Counted from the stretch's first letter, positions 1-11,690 are shown. The stretch: 64,000 nt of DNA from Citrus sinensis (GCF_022201045.2 NC_068564.1:62001-126000); one strand, 5' to 3'. The notes: generated from the sequence alone by a model not told the origin. Numbers and translations are program-made.

Positions 1-985
1 TTTGGAGAAAAAACCAACTTTTCTCCTTTGGGCCATTTTGGTCCTTAAATCTAAAGGCTATAACACACCGCTTCTGGCCTTTCCATGGGACTCTCCAGGA
101 TGCATTGGGATTTTGGCCTATTTTTTGCACGCACATCAGCGTCGGCGATACGATGCTACCAGAAAAAATAGGAGTCCTTTTAGAGCTTTCTGCTCGTTTC
201 TACAGAATTTTGACCAAAATCCTAAGAAAAACCGAGTTCTTCGGCCTATTTCTTGATTAAGTTCCCAAAGACCTATGAGAACCTTCTAAATACAGTATCG
301 AACAGCTTCACACGACTCGTTACGACCCAAGGAATGTTTTGGCATGGAAAAACCTCACCACTTTATTGAGAAAAAACATAACTTTTTCTCCTTGGGGCCA
401 TTCTGGGCCCTAAATGCAAAGGTTATAGCACATCGCTTTTGGTCCTTGCATAGGACTCTCTAGGACACATGAATTTTAACCTAATTTTTTGCACGCACCT
501 CGGCACCAGTGACATGATGCCATCTGAAAAAATAGGAGTCCTTTTGGAGTTTTATACTCATTTTTTATGGAATTTTAACCAAAATTCCAAGAAAATTTGT
601 TTTCTTCGGCTTATTTCTTGAATAAGTTCCCAAAAACCGATGAAAACCTTCTGAAAACGGTATCAAACATCTTCACACGATTCGTTATGACCCAAAAAAA
701 GTTTGGCAAGGAAAAAATCTCACCACTTTTTGGAGAAAAACTCTAACTTTTCTCTTTGGGGCCATTTTGGGCCCTAAATCCAAAGGTTATAGCTCACTGC
801 TTTTGGCCTTTCCGTAGGACTCTCTGGGACACCTTGGAATTTTGACCCAATTTTTTGCATAAACATCGGCATCGGCAATAAGATGCCACTAAAGAAAACA
901 TGAGTCGTTTTGGAGCTTTTTGCTCATTTTTAAGGAATTTTGACTAAAATTCCAAGAAAAATCGAGTTCTCCGGCCTGTTCCTTT
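1..985. repeat. Tandem repeat, ~361 bp unit, three copies (first cut by window edge)
   Basis: The same block recurs three times. The stretch around 'ggactctc' with its flanks lies near 71, 437 and 798, and the 'cttcacacga' block lies near 305 and 666, giving a period of about 361-366 bp. Copies are clearly diverged by many substitutions and small indels but stay in register. The third copy stops near 985, before the part holding the 'cttcacacga' block, where sequence resembling a LINE begins. The array may continue to the left of the window. No coding sense is visible. It could be a satellite or an internal repeat of a larger element, and the window cannot tell which. Confidence 0.8.
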
Positions 986-999
986 TTCCTCTAGCGACT

Positions 1000-1725
1000 G
1001 TTGCATGGATTTTTTGCCATTAATGATGCTTTGTGCTCAAGAGGATTTCACATGGTTTCTTAATGCTTATCTAGTCAAGCTGCCAAGACTTCTAAGCATC
1101 TATTTCTTGATTGCATGTAGGCGAAACAAGTTTGGCACCATTTTCATTGTATCCTTGGTTTGAAGCATGTTGCTTTTATAATCCCTCAGACTTTACTTGT
1201 TCACTAGCAGCGTTGTGCCTCTTCTCAGAGATATGTATGAGTTCTTCTTCCTTACTTAATTTGTGGCATGTTTGGAAGGCTCAAAATGCTTTCAAGTTTG
1301 ATTTGATGGCATTTTCTTTTATTGTAGTTTTTTATAGGGTGGTATCTAAATTCAGGCTCTCAGATTAAGGAGGGGTGCATGTTATTGAGCAAACTAGGAG
1401 GTTGATTGGATTAGTTTCTTGGTTACAGCTGCTGCCTAGAGTGGTGAAGCTAATTGTGGATGGTTGTTTTAGGGGAAATCCTGGGTTGTCTGTTATTAGT
1501 GGTGTTTTGCACGATCATGGGGGTGTGATCATAATGGCTTTTGGTTCTTTTCTTAGGCACTAGCCGATCCTTTATGCCGAGTTGTTGGTTGTTTGTGAGG
1601 GTTTGGAGCTTGCTACTCAACTTAGTTATTATGTGCTTAAGGTAGGGTCACTGTGGTCTCTTAAGTTGTCCATAACTTTTTATTCTTTAGATTTAAGTTT
1701 AGTTCTAGCTACTTGCCACAAAAAA
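1000..1725 (+). mobile_element. LINE (non-LTR retrotransposon) 3' remnant: zinc-binding RT tail and RNase H-like domain
   Basis: Decayed reading frames carry hallmarks of the C-terminal end of plant L1-type ORF2. Near 1089 the translation reads like the zf-RVT motif (SKHLFLDC). Near 1264 there is a W-x-x-W-K-A-x-N-type stretch (WHVWKAQNAF). From about 1447 comes the RNase H-like start (KLIVDGCFRGNPG), followed by a G-x-x-x-H-D-x-x-G piece and an AELL-x-x-x-E-G-L-type helix near 1575-1605. These lie in different frames with stops between them, so the element is a dead 5'-truncated fragment. The assignment rests on motif order; the family is not established. Confidence 0.7.
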
Positions 1726-1809
1726 AGAAACCAAATTCTTTCGCTTATCTATTTTATTCTTATTTATTAATTTTTACTTTCTCATCACAATTCACAACTA
1801 GTCATACTC

Positions 1810-2087
1810 TAAGACCCTGTTTGGGATTGAGGTTGGACAGTTGTAGTTTTTAAGTTACAATACTAAAGTATTTTGTAAACATTAGCTCTTGTAGTTTAGA
1901 AGCTAGTTAATTTGATTTTTTACTTATATGATGAAAAGTTTTTTTATATCTTTATTATTTTTTTTTAAATTATTATTTAAAAAATATATTTACTATATAC
2001 TATTAACTTTTATTTCACAGTTACAATTTTTTTTACAGTAGTTATAATTTAAAAGTTACAGCACTTTAATACCAAATACGGCTTAAA
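1810..2087. mobile_element. Small inverted-repeat element (hAT-like MITE)
   Basis: The left end (taagaccctgtttggg) and the reverse complement of the right end (ttaagccgtatttgg) match imperfectly. Inner stretches (ttttaagttacaat and attgtaactt-like) also pair across an AT-rich centre. Ends of the form 'ccctgtttggnatt' are typical of short non-autonomous plant hAT-type elements. It has no coding capacity. The exact borders and the target-site duplication are not resolved. Confidence 0.5.
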
Positions 2088-2109
2088 TACATCCTTATTT
2101 CGTTTTTGC

Positions 2110-4260
2110 CACTTTCTTTTTGTCAGTAATTGTACATGGATTTTAAAATACGCTTGTTACAATTTTACAAGTCACATCCTCTATTAAAGTATTATTACTT
2201 GCATACTAGGAAATATTTGACAATGAGTACTGTTGCATACCCTAAAAATTCATCATTAATAAAGTGATATTGTGTAGTAGCACTACTCCTTTAAAGATTT
2301 TGTTACCCAAATTTTTGGAATTATTTTAAGAGTGAGTAATACTACATATATTAATAACTATATTGAGTTGTTTATTGTAATAATATCTTCGGCAAGGAAG
2401 CATTTTATCTAAAACTTGTCTTAGAGAAATTTGTAGCTTATTAGAAACTTCTATTTACACGTTGAGGACTCGAACCATAAACCTGAAGAGTCCAATGTTC
2501 AAACATTACTTAGTGGAAAAAAACTGAAAATTTTATAATTGTTATAAGTAACTAGTCAGATTGATGATAATCAATGAAGGGCAAAATTAACTTTATTCAA
2601 TATTGAAATACGCTGTATATGGGGAGGTATAGACATAGGATTCCTGGAGTGATTAAGTACAATGATATTAATGATAAAATGTAGTGTTCGTAAAGGCAAC
2701 GGCACAACAGTTTTCTTTGCAATATATATAAATAATTCATGTGATATGGAGGGCTCTGTAACAGTACATTATATCGTGCAATAATATTATTAGCCAAACT
2801 AATTTGGTGTTTCATGCACCGTGTTTGACCGGGAATCATAATTTGGCTTATTACTACTGACGTTGCGTGAGAATCCAGTCGCGATGTGAAATAATGCAAT
2901 CACTATCCCTCGCATTTATATATTAATTAACCCAATCGAGACCTTGAATTGTGTAATTTGTGTTGGATCAGCACGTGTATCTGCCACGGACTTTCAGGAC
3001 TTTGCTTGATCGTCATCCATCACGTGCAAAAACTATATTCGACAACACATTTATATTGCACTATTTATTTTGTACAATAATGTTATACTTACTTCAAATT
3101 TCTTATGTGTCACCAATCATTTTATTGACAGATCTCATATATTAATTGATTTTATTATTAATAATCAACATATACCCAATTAAGTGGTTGACATATAAAA
3201 TGCAACATTTGGTGAATATCTCAATTGATTATCTTAATGGAATAAGTATAGCATTATTTCATTTACTATTCTCTTCAATTCCTTCCTTACTTCATATTAA
3301 TCTCACCTTTAATTTTGTGACCTTAACAAGTTTGCATAATAAAAAAATTTCAAAATATTATGACCGACTAACCGAAACTAAAGAAATTAAACCTCATAAA
3401 ATACATACATATTCTTTCTTATTTATATATATATATTCTCTAGTACAAAGCCATATGACCTAATAGTGAGTTAGCACGAAAAAACATACGAGTGTCCACA
3501 AGAGATAATTTTCGTATATAGATTCTGAGGCATGGGCACCCACATTTTTTAAAATGCATATTCAAAGTTTCATAACATTAAATTAAAAACTATTCTTATT
3601 TTTTAAAATGCACATTTAAAATTTTAAAATGTTATAATAGATTTTACAATGTTATAAAATAATTTTTCAACAGTTTATATTGTTGTAAAAGCCTTTTAAT
3701 TTATAGTATGTTATGATTAAATTGTAGACCCCGAAACGGAAAAGAGCACTGTGTTGTATTGATGATTCTACATATGTATATGTATCGAGCTCGGATCATG
3801 TATCATCCATTCAATGATATCACACACTCCCAAAAGAGAAGAAATTAAATAAACAAATGATATATTACGTATTGAAAAACTAAACTGAAGAACTCCTCTT
3901 CAAACTTGCACTGAATTTGATGCAATCCACCCCGGCTTTTGAAAAATCGGAGGACACTCTGTTCAGTAGCAGGGCGATCGAATGGATCATATATTCATAT
4001 TCATGTTTTATTTGGTTTTACCATAAATTATATATACATTTATAAACTTATTTTTTCCATTTTCTATCATAGTATTTGTTTACTATACATGTTAATTAAG
4101 TGAACTTATTTTTTTTAATGTGGATCAAGCCAAAACAAAATAAAAAGACATTTTTACATTACTAAAAATATATGAAATATCATAAAATTAGATTTGATTT
4201 TCAATTTTATATATACTTCATATCATTATTCAATTTAGAAATAAAAACATAAAGGTAAAC
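2110..4260. other. AT-rich intergenic stretch, no supported gene
   Basis: Short open frames here (for example 2597-2899 on the minus strand and 3146-3463 on the plus strand) have no recognisable domains, AT-driven composition and no neighbouring exons. A partly repeated 'ttttaaaatgcacatt' type sequence lies at about 3550-3625. I see nothing else to annotate. Confidence 0.6.
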
Positions 4261-4289
4261 ATTATTATAATGAGTTTTTATTTTATATT

Positions 4290-5215
4290 TGTACTTTTTT
4301 TTAATAACTCGTATAATATTTACTTGTTTTACATTCCATTTACAAGTCTTATATTTTATTTTACATTTAATGTTGATTTACAAGTTTTGTGTTACATTTG
4401 TAAGTTTTTATTTTGTTTACCAATAATACATTTTTTACCACTCCTATATTAATTTGCTTGTTTTACCTTCTATATATAAGCCATGTGTTTTATTTACTTA
4501 ATTATGTTTTATTTTACACTTAATGTTGATTTATAAGTTTTATTTTGTATTGATAAGTTTTATTTTATTTACCAATGATATATCAATTTGCCGCTCCTAT
4601 GTTAATTTACTTATTTTACTTTTCATATACAAGTCTTATGTTCCATTTACATCATTTATTTTTTATTTTACACTTAATGTTGATTTACAAGTTGTATACT
4701 ATATCTATAAATTTTTTGTTTTATTTACAAATAATTTATCAATTTACTAGTCTTCTGTTGATTTAGTTGTTTTATCTTCCATCTATAAGTCTTATGTTCT
4801 ATTGACACAATTTATGTTTTATTTTACATTTAATATTGATTTATAAGTTTTATGTTACATCTATAAATTTTCGCTTTGTTTTCCAATATTAGATCAATTT
4901 ACCGTTCTTATGTTAATTTTCTTATTTTAACTTCCATTTACAAGTCTTCATTTAATGTTTGATTTTACAATTATGGTTGATTTACAAATTTTTTCTTTTT
5001 TTGTAATTTTTTTTCTTTACCATTGACCCACCAATTTATTAATCTTATTTTAATTTACTTATTTTATCTTCCATTTACATCATTTATTTTTTTATACTAA
5101 ATGTTGATTTACAAATTTTATATTTAATAATAGGTTTTTCTTTTATTTACTAATAATATATCAATTTACCACATTTATATTAATTTACTTATTTTACTTT
5201 CCATATATCTTGTTT
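4290..5215. repeat. Degenerate tandem repeat, ~153 bp unit, about six copies
   Basis: The anchor 'aatgttgattta' (or a one- to three-base variant) recurs at 4369, 4522, 4676, 4832, ~4972 and 5100. Spacings are 153, 154, 156, about 140 and about 128 bp. Around each anchor the same order appears: 'ccatttacaagtctt', 'ttttattttaca', anchor, 'aagtttta', 'ccaataat', 'atcaatttacc', 'ttaatttacttattttac'. The last two units are shortened. Sequence is over 75% A+T. Open frames through it are by-products of the T-rich repeat. Confidence 0.75.
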
Positions 5216-5219
5216 TATT

Positions 5220-6733
5220 ATATATTATTCTTTTGTTGCCACACACACAAAAGGAATGAAGGAATAAAATGAATTCCTTTCATTCCTCTCTGATTCTGAC
5301 TGACGGTGTGTGTATAATTGTACACAGACAGATACGTGAATTAAAGTTTGTAAAAATAAATAAATAATAAAAAGTCAAAATAGTACATAATTAATTGACA
5401 GTTAAGCAGTTTTTCTTCATTCTAATGAGGCGAATTTCGGGATTAGGGTCTCCCATTCAACGGACATTTACCAAAGACTTTTTATGCTTCATATACTTTT
5501 TCTCTCATCCATGAAATTTATCAGAAGAGACAGATTTGATATTCATACTAGCTCATTGTCATATAGCAACCTAGTAGCTCTATCTAACAGATTTAGATAT
5601 AATTTTTCTTTTTAATATTATTTATTTAGGGCAGTTTCTTTATTTCTGTTCCCATTATCGATTGCCATTCCTTCATAAACCAAAGCTTGAGAGTTGACAC
5701 TGATCCATGATCCATAATACAATACGATACATTAACCCACCCCCTCACGCCCCCACCGCCTTTCTTACTCTCAATAAAAAGCTATTATAACGTAGCACAC
5801 CGTGTCCTTGAAGCTAAGAAATTGGCCGGCCGCCTCGGTGCTTTCCCTTTCATCGTCTTCCGCTTGTCTTTTTTTTTTCTGTCTTGCAGAGAAATATTGC
5901 ATCTCCACCTTTATTTAAGAGGTCTGATACTCTTTTTAACTCTTCATCATTCACTTTTACATGCGTTTCTTTTTCATCATCTTCTTCTTCTTCTTCTTCT
6001 TTCCCTTGTTTTCTCCCTTCTCATGAAGGCAACATACAGATCATGCTCTATTTTGAAGTTAAGCACATACATAATAGGTATAGAGAGAGTCTTAATTTGA
6101 TTCATCAAATTCTTAACATTTTCTTTTTACCTCAAAATGTTCATGTTAACCATTAAGATTTATTTTATTAGTGAAATATGGAGTGAAATCTGTTTTTTTT
6201 TTTTTTCTTGCTTCTGCTTGGAAGATCAAATGAAAGCTTATATAATAAAGGCTGCAAAGAAGCACTGTTATCCGAAACCAAACTCCCCTTTCTTCAAAAA
6301 AAAAAAAGCCCCCACCCCTTCACTGAGATCTTCAACCATAAATTAATGCTGGAATAGCACTATACATGCTTGAAGCAACCTTCCAGTATTTCTGTTTCTG
6401 TAATCTTCTAAAGAGACCCTTCAATTTCTGATCTATTTACCAGCTTCTTATATATGTAATGGAAAAAGAAAAATCATAAGGTACATGCATGGTGCATGCA
6501 TGGAAGTTTTTGAACTAGATTTTCAATATATAAAACAATAGTTAAAACTGAATTAAAGAAATAAGCATATGCTTTCACTTGACAGAAGTATTACGCGCGA
6601 CTTCCCGCATCGCGGAATCTTGCCTCCAGTCATAAGGTGCGTGAATTTTCACATAGCTAGGCATATATTGCATCTAATTAATTTAAGCAGCCTAGTTTGT
6701 ATTGTTGAATCCAGGACCAACACACACACACAC
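5220..6733. other. Upstream region of the NAC gene
   Basis: No complete gene is visible. A pyrimidine-rich TTC microsatellite lies at about 5974-6001, CT-rich tracts run through 5860-6010, and an AC microsatellite lies at about 6720-6734. Open frames at 5822-6346 are low-complexity and unsupported. The region probably holds promoter and 5' leader sequence for the NAC gene, but no transcription start can be assigned beyond the TATA-like motif listed separately. Confidence 0.5.
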
Positions 6734-6734
6734 A

Positions 6735-6742
6735 TATAAATA
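6735..6742 (+). promoter_or_regulatory. TATA-like box ahead of the NAC start
   Basis: The motif 'tataaata' lies 82 bases before the NAC start codon, just after an AC repeat. The spacing would allow a short 5' leader of about 50 bases. The surrounding sequence is AT-rich, so the match could be chance. Confidence 0.3.
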
Positions 6743-6823
6743 TATCTATTAGAATCGTGTATGTTCATGTGTTTAATTGATTAATTTTATAGAAGACCGA
6801 GCGATCAATATTGTAGATCGAGG

Positions 6824-8244
6824 ATGATGGCAGGAAATGGAGAGTTGTCAGTTCCTCCAGGATTCCGATTCCATCCAACTGATGAGGAACTCTTATATTA
6901 TTATCTGAGGAAGAAGGTCTCTTTTGAAGCCATCGACCTAGACGTCATAAGGGAGGTGGATCTCAACAAACTCGAGCCTTGGGACCTCAAAGGTGAAGCC
7001 TTAGCTATAATTGCATACATATAATATATATTTGCATGTAGATGTTGATGATGTTGATATGATATATTTTTATATATGTATGTTAGAATGTGAATTTACA
7101 TTAATTGATTACTTACCCGGCCGGTTATTGATTACAGATAAATGTAGGATTGGATCGGGTCCTCAAAATGAATGGTATTTCTTCAGCCATAAGGACAAGA
7201 AATATCCAACAGGAACTCGAACAAATAGAGCAACCACAGCTGGGTTTTGGAAAGCAACGGGGAGGGACAAGGCCATTCACATCACCATGGCCAACGTTAA
7301 CTCATCTAGGAGGATTGGCATGAGGAAAACGCTTGTCTTTTACACAGGACGTGCGCCTCATGGCCAAAAGACTGATTGGATCATGCATGAGTACCGCTTG
7401 GACGATGATGAGTACTCCTCCTCCTCCTCTGAGGTAGTTCAGGTAGGTATATGCACATATATGCCAAATTAATAAATGGTTCATATTTTCAATTTAGGAG
7501 ACGCGCGTGTGGCATGATAATTAATTAATTAGTGTCTCATTAAATACACTCTATATAATCAGTATTCAGAATTAACTAATTGGCCTGGTTCATTAAAAGC
7601 AGGAGGATGGGTGGGTAGTCTGCAGGGTTTTCAAGAAGAAGAATCACATTAATAGATCATATTTCCAATCAGAGGTTGCTCACGAATACGATCAAGAAGA
7701 ACACATCATATCTAATAATAATAATAATTACATAATGAAGACTAGTGCTACTGCTTCCTCTGCAGCTCCAGAGCCAAAACAAAGTCGTCGTCGTCATCTG
7801 CAAGCACTGTATCATGAATGTAATAGTAGCTTTGATGGTTCCATGCATCTCCCACAGTTGTTCAGCTCAGAATCAGCTGTAATTACCCCCTCCTTTATTT
7901 CACCTATGATCTCTTTGAACAACATGGACATTGAGTGCTCCCAAAACTTGTTGAGGCTAACAACAAGCGCTTCTGGGTCTGGTTCTGGACTCATGCAACA
8001 AGCTGCACATGATCAGAGGTTCAACGGTGACTGGTCTTTTCTAGATAAGCTTCTTACATCGCATGTGCATCACAGCGCCCAGCAGCAGCCGGATCAAATT
8101 AACTCGCATAGCAAATGCAACCCTTCGTCTTCGTCTACAGTTGTTGATCATGTACAAGTGGCTTCGTCATCAACTCATTATCAGAAATTCCCATTATATT
8201 ACCTTGGCTGCGACGCCGAAGACATTATGAAATTTTCCAAGTAG
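6824..8244 (+). CDS. SMB: NAC transcription factor, SOMBRERO (ANAC033)-like
   Basis: Three exons, 6824-6992, 7138-7442 and 7603-8244, join in frame to 371 residues. The N-terminal NAC domain (about residues 9-165) is intact: [18 protein letters not shown] in subdomain [13 protein letters not shown] in [16 protein letters not shown] in C, the DNA-contacting [13 protein letters not shown] stretch in D, then [18 protein letters not shown], and [14 protein letters not shown] closing it. Both introns sit at the standard NAC positions. The C-terminal half is variable, rich in Ser/Gln/His, as expected for an activation region. The YYYLRKKVS and DLDVIREVD sequences fit the SMB group better than BEARSKIN1/2. 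SMB drives root-cap cell maturation and death in Arabidopsis; that role here is inferred. The in-frame double Met leaves two possible starts one codon apart. Confidence 0.93.
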
Positions 8245-9213
8245 GTCAGAGTTGAAAGTATGCATTATGCCTTATAAATTTAATTTATCGTACGTATTAG
8301 GCCTTGGGACAGACAATTTTACTTCAATTAATTATACTGCCGCATGCAATATATGTATTAATTCATTTACTTTTCTGAAGGTCTATCTTTAACCAGTTTG
8401 TTGAGTTTATTGCTTTGAGTATCATCAAAATGTTTGCAGGTAGGCTATTAATTAATTAATATCAAGTAATCCGATTAACGGTTCCAGCGTGAGAGATCGC
8501 AATGCACATTAATTCTTGAAGGAATAATTCTTTGGTAAAAATTATCATAAAAACATTTATATTGTATCATCAAGAATCAATAATTGAATACGCGGAAGCG
8601 AATTTAAATCCATAACAATCAATTACTCTCTATAACCATGTGATTTGTCTTTCAAATCAATACGTTTTTCTAGAGAATTTTTTTACTTTCTCTCTACACT
8701 CTCTTTGTTGATGAAATGTAAGAAAAAAAAAAGAATGTTGTATATAATCTGGGGGACCACAATCACTTATATAGATAACTTCTCTATTATCTTTAGGTAT
8801 TTCTATTTTAACCCATCGTAAAAATAAAAACTATCCTCAAGTCTCTACACGATAATTTTCTTTAACTTGAGATTCTTAATTGGAAAATGCTATTTTGACC
8901 AAAAAGGGGGAAAAAGTGGGTTACAAAATTTTGATAAAAGTATGAAAAGATTGAAATGTCTTGACAAAAATTAGGTTGATGAATAACTACTCTGAATTTT
9001 TATACTTTTATGCTTTGTCAAAATTTTCCCAATTTCTTTGTCAATCTAGCATTGTTGTTTTGCCTGGTTAAAAAGACCAAATAAAGTGAGAAAAATATAG
9101 GTATTGCAGATATGGCACATGTTTGGCTTTTATTGTACGGAATACAAATAATTTTATTTTTATTTTTAGTTTTTTAAAATTTACATTAAACATTTTCTCT
9201 ATAAAAAAAAAAA
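8245..9213. other. 3' flank of the NAC gene and AT-rich spacer with a possible LTR-element scrap
   Basis: The first few hundred bases presumably include the NAC 3' untranslated region. At about 8520-8760 the sequence (including 'cgcggaagcgaattta') resembles the ends of plant LTR retroelements, similar in style to 46.0-46.3 kb. It is short and old, and I assign it no family. No gene is seen. Confidence 0.35.
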
Positions 9214-9413
9214 GAGTAATGATATAATCACAAACTCTTATACAAATTTATTTTGTACAAACTGATGTGACATTAATTCATTAGTTGAATTAAATATCTC
9301 GACTCACCTGATGTATTTCTATTATTTTATATTTTCATTTAACTAATGAATTAATGTCACATCAGTTTGTACAAGATAAGTTTTTTCAAGAATTTGTGAT
9401 TGTATCATCACTC
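9214..9413. mobile_element. Hairpin MITE with ~70 bp terminal inverted repeats
   Basis: The left arm begins 'gagtaatgatataatcaca' and the reverse complement of the right arm begins 'gagtgatgatacaatcaca'. Both arms continue in near-perfect complementarity through 'ttgtacaaactgatgtgaca' and 'ttaattcattag', leaving a loop of only about 50 bases. A-rich runs flank both ends, so a target duplication cannot be separated from homopolymer. It has no coding capacity. This is a classic non-autonomous DNA element whose transcript would fold into a long hairpin. Confidence 0.8.
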
Positions 9414-10427
9414 AAAAAAAAAAATTGGCAATAAACATTCTATAATTTCCCTATCCATAAATTTGAAGTTAAATATGATAAGAATTAAGAATCAGACAAT
9501 AATAACGAAAACGAAACAATTAATTATCTCCATCTTAATTATTAATTAAAAATGAAGCGAAGTACTGTTGATAATTAAAAATATTTTCGAATATTTTAGA
9601 ACTTTCACCTAATATCATGTGTAAAATTGATAATTTCCCGATTTCTTAATAATATACTTTTAAAAAACGTTTGTCAACACAATTAGAGTGTTAGATTGTC
9701 CAATATAATGATTAATCACTTATTTAATAACGTAAATGCACTTCCAAATTCACATGCACTAATTAGAAGGTAAGGGTTGTTGGATTGAGATAAAAAGTGG
9801 GCGCTCTTCCAATTTCATTAAAAAAAATATTAATACTTTTTTTAATTTCACTACAAATAATACTATGTATCTAAAATTTATTTTTATTCTTAGTAAAGTA
9901 AGTGATTCCTTCGTAGATAATATATATATATATATATATATACACACGCACGCGCGCACTTGACTTTAGGCGCTAAACTTATGATATTTAATTAAATTTG
10001 CATTATTAATATTATCATTAATAGTAATAGCATTGTATGTAATTTGTTTCCTAATCAATACATTATTACCATGGAGAAGGAGCTGATCATCATCACAGAG
10101 AAGGAGGAGGAGGTATACGTATACTACCTGCTTTTATTTGGACCACGATATCAATATTAATTAATCCTGCTATTAACCCTGATACCATGGAGCAAGGACC
10201 AATGTGTGTAACAGATTTAATGTCTAAATACGTGTGTAGAACATACTCTTGGTTTCAAGTGGTTGTATTAATTCATTAAAACCATAATTTTGTGATATTA
10301 GAATTTAATTAATTAATTAATTTATTATTAACTAATGATGACCTGAACAAGAAGATGTGGAACATACGCCAGCGGAGCCAGTACTACCGGAACAACTGGA
10401 AAAAAATGGAGTCTTATATTTCTCGTA
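9414..10427. other. AT-rich intergenic stretch with microsatellite
   Basis: A (TA)n run lies at about 9919-9941, followed by alternating CA/CG repeats to about 9958. A short open stretch from ATG 10071 (MEKELIIITEKEEE) ends at a plausible splice donor at 10113. It might be a first exon for the small ORF at 10428, but the phases do not match, so it is not joined. Nothing else is supported. Confidence 0.4.
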
Positions 10428-10595
10428 ATGGCATGGCTGGCTCTGATATCGGCACTTCCACTCAAGTTCGACTTCAGCAAGGACGACGGTGCTTATGAGT
10501 TGTTCTTTTTCTTTCACATAATGCTCGTTGTGATGATAGCTCTTGTCACTCCACTTGCACTCTGGATCATTTATGGGTTAGAGTCTTTTCTATAA
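10428..10595 (+). CDS. Possible small two-TM membrane protein (incomplete model)
   Basis: The frame is open from about 10343 to the stop at 10593-10595. The first in-frame ATG gives 55 residues with two hydrophobic segments: about residues 1-10 (MAWLALISAL, continuing upstream of this Met) and about residues 27-47 (HIMLVVMIALVTPLALWIIY), separated by an acidic loop (KFDFSKDDGAYE). Because the first hydrophobic stretch starts eight codons before the ATG, the true start is probably in an upstream exon. The only nearby candidate exon (10071-10112) is phase 0, while usable acceptors here are phase 2, so the gene may be decayed. I do not recognise a family. Composition is less AT-rich than its surroundings. 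Confidence 0.3.
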   Translation: MAWLALISALPLKFDFSKDDGAYELFFFFHIMLVVMIALVTPLALWIIYGLESFL

Positions 10596-11531
10596 TCCCA
10601 CCGTATCCCGACGCCTATTAAGAGTGTGTGTGTATATATAAGAATAATGTGTTTTCACCTGTCAAATAATGCCACGTGGCATTTGTTAATTTAAAATTTT
10701 TTTTTTTAGTTTTTTTTGTTCGGTTTTTAGATTTGAAATTTAAAACCAAAAACTAAATCAAAATATTCAGTTTATATTGAACCAAATCATTTGTTTTTTT
10801 TTTTTATTTAGAAAAAGCCACCAAATCGAAACAAAAAGAAAAAAAAAAGTTAACTTTTCAGTTCCTGTTTGGTTCTGCCCATGCCTAGTTAAAATAGCAA
10901 GACACAACATCAACTTGCTAAAATGAACTATAGTTTTTACTATAATAAGGTTATTTGAACTCACTAAATTTCGCTCATACCCATCTAAAATATAGATATT
11001 AATTATTAAAATTAAAAATTTTAAAATCTCAACATTATTCTTTACCTATTTTCTCTCTCTACTTTAAAATTTATTTTTTATTTTTTATTATCACATTGTA
11101 CATTTGAAAATCTCAGTTTCATTCTTTTGGCAATTGATTCTTTTCTTTTCTTAGTAAATCAAACTTGTTTTTTCTTTTTATTACTATTCTTGTCCTTTTG
11201 CTCATTTTAGATTTGTTGTTTTAAAGATAAATATAAAACTCGAGAAAACTTTTAGGATTTCCATGATTAGTGAAAATTGATTGATATTCTATATTTTATG
11301 GTAGGTTTTTTACCTCACAAATTGTCATAGCCATTGTGAACTTGATTTAGAGAAGTTGAGAAGCGAATGTCAATATGTATTTAAAATTGAAAGATAAAAG
11401 TTTGAATTATCAATAGTTAAATTGAAGAATTGAAGGAAAAGGAGTAGTAGTGTTAATTAAGTAATTTTATCAAAATCAGTCTTTTATTTCACTCATATTT
11501 CTACCATTTATATCTGTCATTTATATAAAGG
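10596..11531. other. AT-rich intergenic stretch
   Basis: Around 10690-10960 alternating 'ttcggtttttagattt' and 'aaaaccaaaaact' type sequence suggests an old inverted-repeat element, but the ends cannot be placed. No gene is supported. Confidence 0.35.
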
Positions 11532-11690
11532 ATAAGGATTCAGTACTGAGTTTTTTTTTTTTTTAACTGAACACTGAATCAATAATTATTAGGTAAGAGA
11601 AATAAAAAAATAAAAACTCAAAATAAACCTTGTCATTAATTCAGTGCTCAGTTAAAAAAAAAAAACTCAATACTAAATTCTAATCCTTAT
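11532..11690. mobile_element. Small hairpin MITE with ~50 bp inverted arms
   Basis: The left arm 'ataaggattcagtactgag', a T run and 'aactgaacactgaat' pair with the reverse complement of the right arm 'attcagtgctcagtt', an A run, 'actcaatactaaattc' and 'taatccttat'. The arms are separated by about 60 bases. The structure is that of a short non-autonomous DNA transposon. No coding sequence and no clear target-site duplication are visible. Confidence 0.7.

Noticed and set aside
2597-2899. 100-codon minus-strand frame in AT-rich DNA
   Set aside because: No family resemblance, unremarkable composition and no neighbouring exons.
4270-4766. Several Phe/Tyr/Leu-rich frames
   Set aside because: They are created by the T-rich 153 bp repeat.
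5822-6346. Overlapping Ser/Phe/Leu-rich frames upstream of the NAC gene
   Set aside because: They translate pyrimidine-rich leader or promoter DNA, including a TTC microsatellite.
10071-10112. Short exon-like frame joined to the two-TM ORF
   Set aside because: The donor is phase 0 but the usable acceptors ahead of the two-TM frame are phase 2, so no in-frame join exists.
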